From contig CAVZBT010000001.1 of assembly GCA_963773605.1 (NCBI GenBank), forward strand, positions 1 to 64,000: a stretch of 64,000 bases of DNA, written 5' to 3'. Of the stretch, positions 25,623-35,145 are shown piece after piece. The translations under genes were made by a program, and so were the position numbers. How positions within the stretch are numbered: the stretch's first letter is position 1; the number at the start of each line of letters is the position of its first letter. The DNA comes from CAVZBT01 sp963773605 (GTDB taxonomy: Bacteria > Acidobacteriota > UBA6911). The notes beneath the pieces were generated by a model. It ran no database searches and was not told the DNA's origin. It saw only the letters and a program-made list of their open reading frames with translations.

Positions 25623-26689
25623 GTCACCGGCCTCACGAGCTGACCGACTTTTTTCAGCGAGGTCCGGGCCGCCTCCGTCGCGAGCGCCGCAATCCCGGAC
25701 ACGCGTTCTGGGTAGGCGCGGACCGAGACGCAGGGGTGCACCCTGCTGGTCCAGACCCGGGTCCACCTTTCGGCGGTCCCGAGAAACTCGTACGAGCTCA
25801 GGTGGTTGGACGCGCGCCTGAGACTCTCGAGCAGGAGCAGGTTACCCGGGGAGCAGCGCGCGAAATCTTCGTCGTAGCTGCTCTTGAGGAGCCAATAGCG
25901 GTTGCCGCACTCCGCGCCGATCTGCATGGCCGCAGGGCGTCCTCCGATGCGCATGAAAGACAGCCGTAGAATCCCGCGCTCTGCGGCGAGCGAGGCACAG
26001 GCCCGGTAAAACGGCCCGCGGAGCGGGTCGTGCGTCAGATCGGAGCCGATCCGCCCCTTCCAGCTCCTCGATTCGACATCGAACGCCTCCTGCAACGGGG
26101 CTTCCAGCGCCCGCGGCGCGGGAGAAAGAAAATCGTAACTGACCGTCCCCATGGCTGAGGCGATGCGCTGGGCGCGCCGGCAGTCCGAAGCCCGGCTCGG
26201 CCGGAGTTGAGTTTCCGGCTGGCGCCATGCCGGGTTCAGCGGGATCCATGGACAACCCGCAACCGGCCTGCACATGACCAACCCGCGTTTCTTGTAGGCG
26301 TCCCGGAGCGCGGGGACCACCGGCGAGTCGGCCGGCAGCCGCCTCAGGAAGAGCGGCGCCTCCAGGCCGGCGAGCGCCTCCACCAGTTCCGGGATGACGG
26401 AATCATCGGAGTAGAGGAAGTCCATCGGTTCGTACAGCTCTGCGACGCCCGCCATTTCCAGGAAATTCCCGCCGTTTCTCCTCATCAGGGGAGCCACGGC
26501 CCACGATGACCCGATTCCCGCGGTGACGAGCCTGACCTCGTTGCCCCGGGCGATGGTCCCCAGGCAGGCGCGGAGCCACAGCGGGTGCTGCGTCGGGCTC
26601 CCGCGGCGCTCGGCGTGCAACGCGCAGAGCCGTTCCTCCCGGACGCCGAGTGCGCTCGTGACTGCAACCGCGAAGCGTTCGGCGATCAT
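25619..26689 (-). CDS. GNAT/FemAB-like acyltransferase (Acetyltransf_6 type)
   Basis: 356 residues from an ATG at 26689 that overlaps the stop of the asparagine synthase gene. The C-terminal half has the hallmark order of the CelD/FemAB-like fold: FDVESRSWKGRIGSDLT, FYRACASLAAERGILRLSFMRIGGRPAAMQIG, YWLLKSSYDEDFARCSPGNLLLLESL and YEFLGTAERWTRVW. Such proteins transfer acyl or aminoacyl groups and are frequent in exopolysaccharide clusters. Together with the PRODH-like gene (4-base overlap) and the asparagine synthase it may decorate a sugar with an amide-linked group. Two relatives lie at 32637-35002. Confidence 0.8.
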   Translation of the reverse strand: MIAERFAVAVTSALGVREERLCALHAERRGSPTQHPLWLRACLGTIARGNEVRLVTAGIGSSWAVAPLMRRNGGNFLEMAGVAELYEPMDFLYSDDSVIPELVEALAGLEAPLFLRRLPADSPVVPALRDAYKKRGLVMCRPVAGCPWIPLNPAWRQPETQLRPSRASDCRRAQRIASAMGTVSYDFLSPAPRALEAPLQEAFDVESRSWKGRIGSDLTHDPLRGPFYRACASLAAERGILRLSFMRIGGRPAAMQIGAECGNRYWLLKSSYDEDFARCSPGNLLLLESLRRASNHLSSYEFLGTAERWTRVWTSRVHPCVSVRAYPERVSGIAALATEAARTSLKKVGQLVRPVT

Positions 26690-28626
26690 CGTGCGTGGGC
26701 CCCCAGTGCCGTGCGCACGCCTTCCGACGGTGCGGCTCCCGTGGCGCGCCGCAACCCCGAGCGGGGGGCGCGTCGATCCAGAAACGTCCGGCACCAGAGC
26801 TCAAAGGAAATCAGAGTCCACAGGTGGAGGTCGAGCTCCCGCCCGCTCCGGTGCCGGCGGAGCAGCCGTTCGAGATAATCGGTGTCGAATACGCCCCGGC
26901 TTCTGCACGTTTCCGACAGCAGCAAGTCCCGGGCGAAGTCCTCCAGCCGGCCGCGGAACCAGGTGCCGAGCGGGACGGCAAAGCCGTGCTTGCGCCGATG
27001 GATGATGGTCTCGGGGAGCAGGCCCCGCAGGCTGCGTTTGAAAATGTACTTGGTCGTGCCGTCGCGCAGCTTGAGCTCCGGGGGAATAGTCGCAGCGAAC
27101 TCGACGAGCTTGTGGTCGAGCAGCGGCGCGCGCACCTCGACCGAATGGGCCATGCTCATCCGATCTACCTTGGTGAGGATGTCCAACGGAAGAGAGTGAT
27201 CCAGGTCGAGCGACTGCACGGCCGAAAGCCAATGGCCACCCCCGGAGCGCCGCAGGTGATCGAGAGCGCCGCGCCACGGGTCGTACCCGCGCAGGAAAGC
27301 GTAAGCCTCGGGGCGAAAGAGACTCCGCTTGTCGTCGTCGCGAAACAGCGTAGAGCCGTCCAGGTACTGTTCGGGCCCCGCGAGCGCCATGTGGCGCACG
27401 AAATTGCGCCCGCGGGCGCCGTCGGGCATTGCGCAGCCGATGCGGCGGAACAGTCCGCGCGCGAGCGCTGGCAGGGCTCCCGCCAGACTCGCGCCGGCGG
27501 TCGTGTACTTGTCGTATCCCGCGAAAACCTCGTCGCCGCCATCGCCGGAAAGCAGCACGGTCACGTATTCCGAGGCCAACTGCGAGATCATGTACGTGGG
27601 GATGGCGGATGAATCGCCGAACGGCTCGTCGAGGTACCAGGCGAGTTTGTCGAGCATCCCGAGCACGTCGGGTTCCAGGAAGAGTTCGTGGTGTTCGGTG
27701 CCGAATTGCCGGGCCACGATCCGGGCGTACTCGAGTTCGTTGTAGCCCGCTTCGCGGAAACCGATGGAGAAGGTTTTGACACTCCCGGGGTGGAGGCGAG
27801 CCATCGTGGCGACGATGGCGCTCGAATCGACGCCGCCGCTGAGGAACGCCCCCACGGGCACGTCGCTGACCAGCCGCAAGCGAACCGATTCCGTCAGCAG
27901 TTCGCGCAGCTTGTCGACGAAATACTCCTCCGTCCGGCCGTAGTCGGGGTTGAACGCGCAGGTCCAATATCGCTCGGTTGACGGTGCTGCGCCCGGACTC
28001 GCCGTCAGGATGTGGGCCGGCTCGAGTTTGTGGATACCTTCGATGATGCTCTCGGAGGAGGGCGTGGACAGGAAGGTGAAGAGGTGGCTGGCCGACTCCC
28101 AGTTGATTCTTCGGTCGACCTCGCCCAGCTGGAGGATGGACTTCAGCTCCGACGCAAAAACGAGCCGGCGCCCGAGCCAGCCATAGTAGAGCGGCTTCTT
28201 GCCCAGCCGGTCCCGCCCCAAGAGCACCGTCTTCCGGCGTTCGTCCCAGAGGGCGAAGGCGAACATCCCCCTCATTTTGTCCACGCATGACTTCCCGTAC
28301 TGCTCGTACAGGTGGACGATGACCTCGGTGTCGGTTCCGGTGTAGAAGACGTGACCCGCAGTCTCCAACTCGGCTCGCAATTCGCGGAAGTTGTAGATCT
28401 CGCCGTTAAAGACCACCCACACGGAGCGGTCCTCGTTGTGGACCGGCTGCCTCCCGGTGTGCAGGTCGATGATGCTGAGGCGGCGCATCCCCAGCCCGAC
28501 GGTACCCCTCACGTAGGTTCCTCCGTCGTCGGGCCCGCGGTGCACGAGGGCGGCGCACATGGCCCACACGTCCTCCGGCGCCACCGGCCGCCCTTCGAAA
28601 TCTATGATCCCTGCAATTCCGCACAT
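26686..28626 (-). CDS. asnB: Asparagine synthase (glutamine-hydrolysing), copy 2
   Basis: 646 residues. MCGIAGIIDF supplies Cys2; LVHRGPDDGG and FNGEIYNFRELR follow. The synthase domain has AFLSGGVDSSAIVAT, YVTVLLSGDGGDEVFAGYDKY and LTKVDRMSMAHSVEVRAPLLDHK. The C-terminus carries an extra basic stretch of about 25 residues. It is well diverged from copy 1, so the two are not a recent duplication and may act on different substrates. The gene directly precedes the GNAT-like gene with an overlap and follows the flippase by 13 bases. Confidence 0.92.
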   Translation of the reverse strand: MCGIAGIIDFEGRPVAPEDVWAMCAALVHRGPDDGGTYVRGTVGLGMRRLSIIDLHTGRQPVHNEDRSVWVVFNGEIYNFRELRAELETAGHVFYTGTDTEVIVHLYEQYGKSCVDKMRGMFAFALWDERRKTVLLGRDRLGKKPLYYGWLGRRLVFASELKSILQLGEVDRRINWESASHLFTFLSTPSSESIIEGIHKLEPAHILTASPGAAPSTERYWTCAFNPDYGRTEEYFVDKLRELLTESVRLRLVSDVPVGAFLSGGVDSSAIVATMARLHPGSVKTFSIGFREAGYNELEYARIVARQFGTEHHELFLEPDVLGMLDKLAWYLDEPFGDSSAIPTYMISQLASEYVTVLLSGDGGDEVFAGYDKYTTAGASLAGALPALARGLFRRIGCAMPDGARGRNFVRHMALAGPEQYLDGSTLFRDDDKRSLFRPEAYAFLRGYDPWRGALDHLRRSGGGHWLSAVQSLDLDHSLPLDILTKVDRMSMAHSVEVRAPLLDHKLVEFAATIPPELKLRDGTTKYIFKRSLRGLLPETIIHRRKHGFAVPLGTWFRGRLEDFARDLLLSETCRSRGVFDTDYLERLLRRHRSGRELDLHLWTLISFELWCRTFLDRRAPRSGLRRATGAAPSEGVRTALGAHAR

Positions 28627-28639
28627 GTGCGCGCACCTC

Positions 28640-30130
28640 TCATTGGGTCTCGGTCTGTCCCGCTTTCAGCGATGGGACCAGCGCTCCCGTCCCGGAGGTC
28701 AGCGTCAGGCGCTCTTCTATGCGCAGAATCCCGGCCCGGAACAGCAGCAGAACGTAACACGATGCAAACGCCGCCCCCGCCACGGCCAGGCGCGGGAGTG
28801 CCGGCAGCGGCAGCCAGGCGCGGACGGCGAGCGCCAGGGCCGCTGCGGTCGCGGAAGCCGCGAGGATGCCGGCCAGGCTGCGCCACGGCAGGAGCGCGGA
28901 CAGGGTCGTTCCGACCAGTTTACGGACGACGAGCAGCCCCATTCCGCGAGCGATGAATGCGGCCGCGGCCGTGGCGGCGACGGCTCCCATCAGCTGGAAA
29001 ACGGGAAGCAGCAGCGCAATCAAAGCGCCCACGGCGACGAGCCTGAGCGCGTGCAGCAGCAGCAGGGTGCGCGTCGCGGCGTACACGCGCAGCACCCCGT
29101 CGACCTGGAAGGCGGCGAACAGGATGGTGATCGACCAGACGGCGAAGAGCGGGACGCTCGCCGCGTACCGTGCCGTGAACAGCAGCCGGATTATTTCGGG
29201 TGCGGCGACCATCAGGAGCCCGGCGAGCGGGAAGAAGACGAGCGCAAGCTTGCGCGTCGTGTCGTGCCACAGCTCGAGCACGCCCCCGGGACGTCGTTCG
29301 CGCAGGCACTCGGACATCGAGACCATCATCACGCTGCTTGCGGGCGTCGCCAGGAAATCGACAATCGGGATCTGCAGGATGCCGACCGAGTAGACGGCAA
29401 AGGTCGCCGCGTCGTAGCGGAACGAGACGATGTACTGGTGCAGGTTGGTGTGGATCGTCTCGATGAGCACGGCGAACGCGAAGGGGAGCGCGTAGCGCAG
29501 CTGCGCGCGAAGCTGCGCGGCATCGGGCCGCAGCGCTTTTCCGTGGATCCGCCGAAGGTAGCACAGGGTCGCGGCAATTCTCACGATCGAGAAAGCCACC
29601 GCCCCGTACAGCAGCCACGACAGCTGTCGGAAGATCAGGACCGGAGCCAGGAAGAACAGGGCGCGGGCGGATTCCGACACGGCGTACGACGCTGCGGCGA
29701 GGGCGTGCTGTCTGCGCGTGATCATCGCGATTTCCAACACCGCCGCCATCATGGTGAGAACGAGGTATACCCCTGCCGGCAGCAGGTAGCCGGCCAGCCC
29801 CGGGTTGTTCATGGCACGGCCGATGGCGCCGCCCCCCCAAAACAGGATCGCCAGACAGCCCAACCCCGACACGCCGAGCATGAGAATCGAGTTCGCGGCA
29901 AGTCTCCCTCCCCGCTTCGGGTCTGAGGGGAGAAAATAGAACAGGCTTTCTGCCATCCCGATCTGCGCGACACCGTAAAACGTCGCATAGACGAGGAAGA
30001 CCTGCTTGTACGTTCCGAATTCGGCGCGCGTGAACAGCCGGGCAAGCACTACGGGTATGAAGAAGGTGACCAGAAAGCCCAGAGAACGCCCCGCCATCAG
30101 CAGCAGCGCCGGTCGGAAACTCGATCGCAT
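28640..30130 (-). CDS. Wzx-type polysaccharide flippase
   Basis: 496 residues with about 12-14 hydrophobic helices and few charged loops. The start RPALLLMAGRSLGFLVTFFIPVVLARLFTRAEFGTYKQ is the usual opening of the oligosaccharidyl-lipid flippase (MVF/MATE-like) family, with R-x-F-x-x-x-E-F-G-x-Y. It would move the lipid-linked repeat unit across the inner membrane. It lies three bases from the Wzy-like gene upstream and 13 from the asparagine synthase gene downstream, forming the classic flippase/polymerase pair of the Wzy-dependent pathway. Confidence 0.88.
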   Translation of the reverse strand: MRSSFRPALLLMAGRSLGFLVTFFIPVVLARLFTRAEFGTYKQVFLVYATFYGVAQIGMAESLFYFLPSDPKRGGRLAANSILMLGVSGLGCLAILFWGGGAIGRAMNNPGLAGYLLPAGVYLVLTMMAAVLEIAMITRRQHALAAASYAVSESARALFFLAPVLIFRQLSWLLYGAVAFSIVRIAATLCYLRRIHGKALRPDAAQLRAQLRYALPFAFAVLIETIHTNLHQYIVSFRYDAATFAVYSVGILQIPIVDFLATPASSVMMVSMSECLRERRPGGVLELWHDTTRKLALVFFPLAGLLMVAAPEIIRLLFTARYAASVPLFAVWSITILFAAFQVDGVLRVYAATRTLLLLHALRLVAVGALIALLLPVFQLMGAVAATAAAAFIARGMGLLVVRKLVGTTLSALLPWRSLAGILAASATAAALALAVRAWLPLPALPRLAVAGAAFASCYVLLLFRAGILRIEERLTLTSGTGALVPSLKAGQTETQ

Positions 30131-30133
30131 GCC

Positions 30134-31426
30134 CTAACCCTCGTCCCGGAGAGCCGCGGGTGGGCTCGCCTCGTTGATTCTTTGGGCGGCTGCCACCACG
30201 CCGATGAGCAGGTAGGGGAACCAGCTCATCATGTAGGGTCCCGCCAGCCCGCACACGATGAAACCGCACAGCGAGACTCCGATGGCGTCCAGGAGAGCTG
30301 CGGAGCCGGGCTGGCCGGCGGCGGCCCGGATGCGCGACTGCCCGCGCGCGCTGATCAGGCCGGTGGCGACGAACAGCACAAAACAGGCGCACCCGATGAT
30401 CCCGACCTCGCTCAGGGACTGGACAAACGTGTTGTGGACGACCAGCGCCTGGCTGAAGTCCAGGTCCGGCGGGGCAAACTGCGGGAAGGCTGCCACCGAC
30501 CCGCCGAGCCCGACCCCGAGCAGCGGGTGGGCGGCAAACATGGCGAGCCCCGTCCGGATCGTCACCAGCCTCTGGTTGAACGTGAAGTCGGAGAGGTTGG
30601 TGAACCCCTCCTGGCGCGACCAGAAATAGAAGGCAAAAACGATGCTGGCACCGACAAGCCCCAATGTCGCCATGCGCACGGTAACGGCACGGTGCCTGAA
30701 CCCGACGAGCAGCAGGACGGTAAGGAGAGCGACAAAACTTCCCCTCGAGTAGGTGACGTAAATCGTGGCCGTGTACAGCGCGATCGCCGCCCAGAAAAAT
30801 GGTCGGACCCAAGGGCGCGCAGTCCCGGCGAGGGCGATGGCCAAAGGCACCAGCAGGACCATGCTGTAGGCGAGATCGTTGGAGTTGGCAAAGATGCCGA
30901 CCCAATGCACCCGCTCCCCCTCATGGATCTCGCCGCGCAGGTAGTTCTGCAGGGTCCCCACGGCCGGAAAGAGACCGGCGACGGCCATGGTCAGCAGGAT
31001 GCCCCGCACCCGGCTCATGGTGGTGACCGAATTCACCATGATCAGGTAGATCAGGCAGTACTTGGCGAGATCCAGGGTCGCTTCGACCGAGAGGCGCGCC
31101 CAGGTGGCGGTGAGACACGACAGCACCGACACGGCGAGGAACCCGAAGAGCAGGTGGCTGTTGGGCCACACCAGCCAGAATCCCTGCCGGTTGCGGACCC
31201 GCTCGTACGTCAACCCCAGGAAGGCCAGCCCCCCGACGATTTGTGCGGGCCCGAACGAGGCAAGCGATTTGACCAGCACCGCGGGGCTCGTGTAAATCAC
31301 CACGATGAAGGCCAGGAGCAGGATGTAGGGGAACCGCCCGGTGTACAGGATCTGTTTCCTGAGCCGTTTCGATCCCGCCCACAACTGCTTTGGGCCGGTC
31401 ATGGTCTGTTGTATGTATTCGGACAT
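30134..31426 (-). CDS. O-antigen ligase/polymerase-like membrane protein (Wzy/WaaL fold)
   Basis: 430 residues and about 11 hydrophobic segments. WVGIFANSNDLAYSMVLLVPLA and TIYVTYSRGSFVALL are the central motif pair of the O-antigen ligase domain. The large periplasmic loop ends ALVVHNTFVQSLSEVGIIGC, typical of this fold. The protein polymerises or ligates lipid-linked repeat units on the periplasmic side. Sequence alone cannot separate polymerase from ligase; with Wzx, Wzc and an OPX protein present, polymerase is the more likely role. It follows the deacetylase gene by 49 bases that hold a hairpin. Confidence 0.83.
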   Translation of the reverse strand: MSEYIQQTMTGPKQLWAGSKRLRKQILYTGRFPYILLLAFIVVIYTSPAVLVKSLASFGPAQIVGGLAFLGLTYERVRNRQGFWLVWPNSHLLFGFLAVSVLSCLTATWARLSVEATLDLAKYCLIYLIMVNSVTTMSRVRGILLTMAVAGLFPAVGTLQNYLRGEIHEGERVHWVGIFANSNDLAYSMVLLVPLAIALAGTARPWVRPFFWAAIALYTATIYVTYSRGSFVALLTVLLLVGFRHRAVTVRMATLGLVGASIVFAFYFWSRQEGFTNLSDFTFNQRLVTIRTGLAMFAAHPLLGVGLGGSVAAFPQFAPPDLDFSQALVVHNTFVQSLSEVGIIGCACFVLFVATGLISARGQSRIRAAAGQPGSAALLDAIGVSLCGFIVCGLAGPYMMSWFPYLLIGVVAAAQRINEASPPAALRDEG

Positions 31427-31467
31427 CTCTTCTCGCTTCCCGCGTGGTTTTTGGCCTGCGCCAGTTC

Positions 31468-31486
31468 AGTCGGGCTCAGCCCGACT
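31468..31486 (-). terminator. Intercistronic hairpin between deacetylase and Wzy genes
   Basis: AGTCGGGCT and AGCCCGACT form a perfect 9-bp stem with a single C between the arms, so the real loop opens some pairs. It covers the deacetylase stop codon and lies 42 bases before the Wzy start. There is no U-run, so it may be an mRNA stability or attenuation element rather than a terminator. Confidence 0.4.
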
Positions 31487-32615
31487 CCAGGCGTTCGTAG
31501 ACTCGGACTCGACCCGGCCGGGCACGGGCCACGGGCGCGACATGGTCCTGAGCGCAGCGGGCAAACCGGTCGAACACGCCCGAGACCTGGCAGTCCATCA
31601 CACTGCCGCTGAAACGGCCCAGGGAGTCGAGGCAGGACCGCTCCCACAGCATCCGGCGCGGGATGGTCATGAGCGGGTGCGCGGGGTGCCGGTGCCGGCA
31701 TACGGTGTACCCGAAGTGGTACCCGGCCGCGACCGCCGCTCCCACGACGGCGCTGTTGAATCTCCCATCCGGGTAGGCGAAATGCCGGACCGGCGCGCGC
31801 AATTGGGTTTCAAGCCTCTGCCTGGAACTGCTGAGTTCATCGACCACCTTGCCGTGGGCTTCGTTTGTCAGGAGCGCATGGGAGCGGCTGTGCGACCCGA
31901 TCGTGAACCCGGACGACCGCATCTCATCGATCATGGCCCAGTCCAGGGCAAGCAACCCCTCCAGTTCCTTCTCCGACACGGCGACCGTTTCCGAGAGGTG
32001 CCTGACGATGCGCTCGGTTTCGGCCCGAGAGAGTGTGGACAGCAGAATGCCGGTAGACGTGAAGGGCTCGCCGCAGCCGCCGGCCCCTTCGACCGGCGGC
32101 AGGTCCAAACGCTGCAGCAGGCGCACCAGTTCGCGGCCGGGCGACCGCCACGCGGCAAAGGCCCGACGGAGGAGCAGGTAGAGGAGATCGTGTGTCTGCG
32201 GATTGCGTGTCCCGACGAGATCCGTGACGACAAACACGGCGGCAGGGATCCCTTTCCTGCGGAGCAGCGGCAGCGCGTTGTAATAGACGTCGCGGTAACC
32301 ATCGTCGAACGTAACCGCGGCCATGGGCTTGCCGCTGCCGACCTGGCCTCCAGCCTGAAGGCACCCGGCGACTTCGTCCAGGGTCGCGAATCGGAAACGG
32401 CCGCCGACCCAGTCGAGCTGCTGTTCCAGCATCGCCGGGGTGACGAGCATCGCCGGGATCGAGCGCTTGGCCTCCAGAGTGAAGTCGCCTACCACCCGGT
32501 GGTATCCCAGTACCAACGGGGTCGTGCGTGAAATGCCCCGGCGGCGCAGCAGCCTGGTGCCTCCCGATCGGGCGAGTGTTCCGGAGACCGCGGACTTGAT
32601 CAGCGCGCGCAGCAT
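31476..32615 (-). CDS. Polysaccharide deacetylase (NodB-like, CE4)
   Basis: 379 residues. The NodB motifs are present: MAAVTFDDGYRDVYYNALP (metal and base Asp), TIGSHSRSHALL (His pair) and VRHFAYPDGRFN. A roughly 80-residue insertion separates the first two (about 130-210), as in exopolysaccharide-associated deacetylases of this size. It removes N- or O-acetyl groups from a polymer or lipid-linked precursor. No signal peptide is obvious; the N-terminus is basic (SGGTRLLRRRG). It sits between a FemAB-like gene and the Wzy gene, all in one orientation. Confidence 0.87.
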   Translation of the reverse strand: MLRALIKSAVSGTLARSGGTRLLRRRGISRTTPLVLGYHRVVGDFTLEAKRSIPAMLVTPAMLEQQLDWVGGRFRFATLDEVAGCLQAGGQVGSGKPMAAVTFDDGYRDVYYNALPLLRRKGIPAAVFVVTDLVGTRNPQTHDLLYLLLRRAFAAWRSPGRELVRLLQRLDLPPVEGAGGCGEPFTSTGILLSTLSRAETERIVRHLSETVAVSEKELEGLLALDWAMIDEMRSSGFTIGSHSRSHALLTNEAHGKVVDELSSSRQRLETQLRAPVRHFAYPDGRFNSAVVGAAVAAGYHFGYTVCRHRHPAHPLMTIPRRMLWERSCLDSLGRFSGSVMDCQVSGVFDRFARCAQDHVAPVARARPGRVRVYERLESG

Positions 32616-32636
32616 ACGATCCTTTCCAGCTCTGGC

Positions 32637-33773
32637 CTATGAAACGGCGTCCACCCGCGCCGTGCGGCGTCTGTAAAGCAACGCCCGTGCCGTCTGCCGG
32701 GAGATGCGGTTCAGGCGCACGCTGTTGCGGCACAGCCGTCCGAAGGCGTCCGGCGGGTACAGCTCGAGGCGGGTCAGGCTGCGGCTCGCGCCGGCCCAAT
32801 GGAACTTGTACTGCTCGTCCCCGTGGAGCATGTCGAACTCGACGGCTTCCTCCCGGATGGCGTCTTTTATCGCCAGCCCGAGGGTAACCATGCCGATGCT
32901 GCGCCGGGCCCACTCGGGGTCGAACCCGGACTGATAGAATAGGAATTTCCCCTGGTACATCAGCCCGTACAGCGCGGCTGCAGGCGTGTCGTCGAGGAGA
33001 AGCAGGTAGAGGCGGAGCCAGCCGCGCTCCAGGGCGAGGCGCGTGAATGCCGAATGAAACGACAGCACGGACGGGCTCCCAAACGCGTCGGACCCGCCGC
33101 GCGGAGCCCAGCGCAACCGGTGGAGCGCCCACAGCCGATTCAGCGCTTTCTCGCGCTGTTCCTCGGAAACCACGCGCTCGAGCGTCACCCGGAAACGCTT
33201 CTGGAGATTCCGGAATTGCCTGCCGAAGTTGTACCGCTGATTGGCGCTGCGGGTCGCAAGATACGACTCCCAGGAGAGTCCCGTGAGGTCGATGTAGGGA
33301 CAGACATTTGTCTTCTCGGCAGACACCGACCAACCCTCGCGGCGCGCGACCTCCGCCACGGCGAAGGCCGCTGACCGGGCATTCAGCTGTGAGAGTGTCA
33401 GCACCATCTTCCCCCGGCACAGCCAATCAGCGATGAGCGGTACGGCGGACGGCTCGGCGCCGCGCCGCACGACGACGTCGAGATAATCCGATCCCACCGT
33501 CCCGCTGCCGAGGAATTCGATGGATCGGGACGGGAGGAAGCGGGCGAGGTTCGGGGCGCGTTGCGCAAAGGGCGCGATTGCCGTCAGCCGGCCGTTCTCC
33601 CGTACCGTCAGCAGCGCAAGCCGGCGCCCCGCCGAGAGGTGACGCCACCAGGTGAAGAGCCACTCCCACGTCAGGAAAACGCAATCGGACGCGCTGTCAC
33701 GCAGGAGTTCGCCCCAGTCCTCCCTGAGCGATGCGAACTGGCCGAGATCGGTGATCTGACGAAGCGTCTGCAT
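32637..33773 (-). CDS. FemAB/GNAT-like acyltransferase (CelD type)
   Basis: 378 residues. CVFLTWEWLFTWWRHLSAGR and SRSIEFLGSGTVGSDYLDVV lie in the first half. NQRYNFGRQFRNLQKRF is followed by YLLLLDDTPAAALYG, FYQSGFDPEWARRSIGMV and VEFDMLHGDEQYKFHWA in the GNAT half. This matches the BioF2/CelD-like Acetyltransf_6 family common in exopolysaccharide clusters. The next gene (33784-35002) is a diverged neighbour of the same family, 10 bases apart. Probable role: transfer of an acyl or aminoacyl group to the nascent polymer; donor unknown. Confidence 0.82.
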   Translation of the reverse strand: MQTLRQITDLGQFASLREDWGELLRDSASDCVFLTWEWLFTWWRHLSAGRRLALLTVRENGRLTAIAPFAQRAPNLARFLPSRSIEFLGSGTVGSDYLDVVVRRGAEPSAVPLIADWLCRGKMVLTLSQLNARSAAFAVAEVARREGWSVSAEKTNVCPYIDLTGLSWESYLATRSANQRYNFGRQFRNLQKRFRVTLERVVSEEQREKALNRLWALHRLRWAPRGGSDAFGSPSVLSFHSAFTRLALERGWLRLYLLLLDDTPAAALYGLMYQGKFLFYQSGFDPEWARRSIGMVTLGLAIKDAIREEAVEFDMLHGDEQYKFHWAGASRSLTRLELYPPDAFGRLCRNSVRLNRISRQTARALLYRRRTARVDAVS

Positions 33774-33783
33774 GCGATCCTCC

Positions 33784-35002
33784 TCACAAGCCCGAGCGGA
33801 GCACCACGCCGGCCTTCTTGCGGATGGTGCGGGTCATCACGTGTGCCCCCAGATCCCGCAACGAGCGGAGCAGCGGAGACCGGTTCAATGCCGGGATCAC
33901 CTGGAATTTCGCGCGGTGCAGTAGACGCCCCGTCAACGCCCCGGAAAACACAAATAGCCAGAGGTGGTGCCGGGTTGCGTCAGCCCAATCCATCTTCCAG
34001 CGATCGTTGGTGCCCAGGAAGTCGTACTCCTCGAGGCCGCGCGCATGCGCGTCGCGCAGTTTCATCCAGCACAGCGAGTTGTACGGGGAGTACGTCGCGA
34101 AATCCGGGTCGTACCCCGTTTTCAGCACGTAGAGCCTGTTCCTGTACTGGAGCGAATAGTCGAAGGCGATCTTGGACCCGTTCGACCTCGAGGAAGTGCA
34201 GCCGGAGCCAGCCCGCGCGGGCGGCGGCCCGCGCGAATCTCTCGTAAAACGTGCGCACGTCCGGCCGGCTGAGCACGGCGGTGCCGGCCCTCCCTTTCCA
34301 CGCTTTCGCCTCGATGGCGAGGCCGGTCTGGAGCGCCCCATCGAGGTCCGCCCCCGACGACACGACTTCCATCTGCACGGGCCCGAGTCGATTCAGGCGG
34401 TTGAAACGGTTCCGCATGTTCGCCCGGTGCTTACGGGTGAGCCGGTCAGAGTAGCCTTCCCAACTGCCGCAGATTCGGACGAACGGCGCATCGGCGGCGT
34501 GCCATGCCCCGGTGAGAAACCCGTCGCGTCGTGCCAATGCGGCGATCGCCGCCGGGGTTCTCGATTCGGCCGGCAGCTGTGGCAGGATCGCAACCTGCCA
34601 CTCCGGAGCGCGGGCCAGGTGATCCCAGATAGCGTCGTAGGCCTCGTCCGGCTCACCGTCGAGGATGAAGTCGCAACGGGGCGTATGGGAGTTGGAGATG
34701 AACTCGAGCCGGCGCAGGCTGAGCCCGCACGTAGAGCGCCGTGTGAGCATCAGGGGCGCGATTGCCCTCACCTGCCCGTTGTGGCGCACGACCACGATGT
34801 GCATCTCCTTGCCGTGGCCGAAGCACTCCCACCAGATGCGGATCCACTCGTGGCGCATGAAGGGGTTGTGCGTGCCGTTGCGGTCGGCGAGCTCGGTCCA
34901 CTCCGGTTCGAGCGCGAGAAAGGACTCGAAATCCCGCACGACCTCGACGCTGCTTCGCGCCGCAGGACCCGGCAGGCGGATAGGGGCGTGCACCGCGTTC
35001 AT
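33784..35002 (-). CDS. FemAB/GNAT-like acyltransferase, one frameshift
   Basis: Begins at an ATG at 35002 that overlaps the stop of the small ORF before it. The N-terminal part has FMRHEWIRIWWECFGHGKEM and RRLEFISNSHTPRCDFIL, then RANMRNRFNRLNRLG and GWLRLHFLEVERV. At about 34172 the frame moves by one base (an extra C or A) and continues IAFDYSLQYRNRLYVLKTGYD, YSPYNSLCWMKLRDAH and EYDFLGTNDRWKMDW to the stop at 33784. The two halves make one protein of about 405 residues of the same family as its neighbour. A sequencing error is likely because no family feature is lost. Confidence 0.78.
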
Positions 35003-35145
35003 GCTTCCCAGTTGCGGCTGGGTTGCAGACGCCGGCGCCGGGGGACCCAGAGGTCTCTCCGGCCGCGCGTGAAGTAGTACAGCGCCACGATCGCGGCCCA
35101 GTTCATCAGGGTAAAGCTGTAGGGTATCAGAAGTAGACGTCTCAC
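34999..35145 (-). CDS. 48-residue single-helix membrane peptide, resembles detached GT2 C-terminus
   Basis: A GTG at 35145 directly follows the GT2 stop codon in the same frame, and AAGGAGG sits five bases before it. The product is RRLLLIPYSFTLMNWAAI (one membrane helix), then a basic tail with FTRGRRDLWVPRRRR. Many membrane GT2 enzymes end in just such a helix (PYYFxxMNxAAxxALYxF-type) and a GR..LW motif. Here it is separated from the enzyme by one TGA. It ends in ATGA overlap with the FemAB-like gene. Either the GT2 has been split into two peptides by a stop with reinitiation, or the TGA is a base error. Confidence 0.55.
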   Translation of the reverse strand: MRRLLLIPYSFTLMNWAAIVALYYFTRGRRDLWVPRRRRLQPSRNWEA

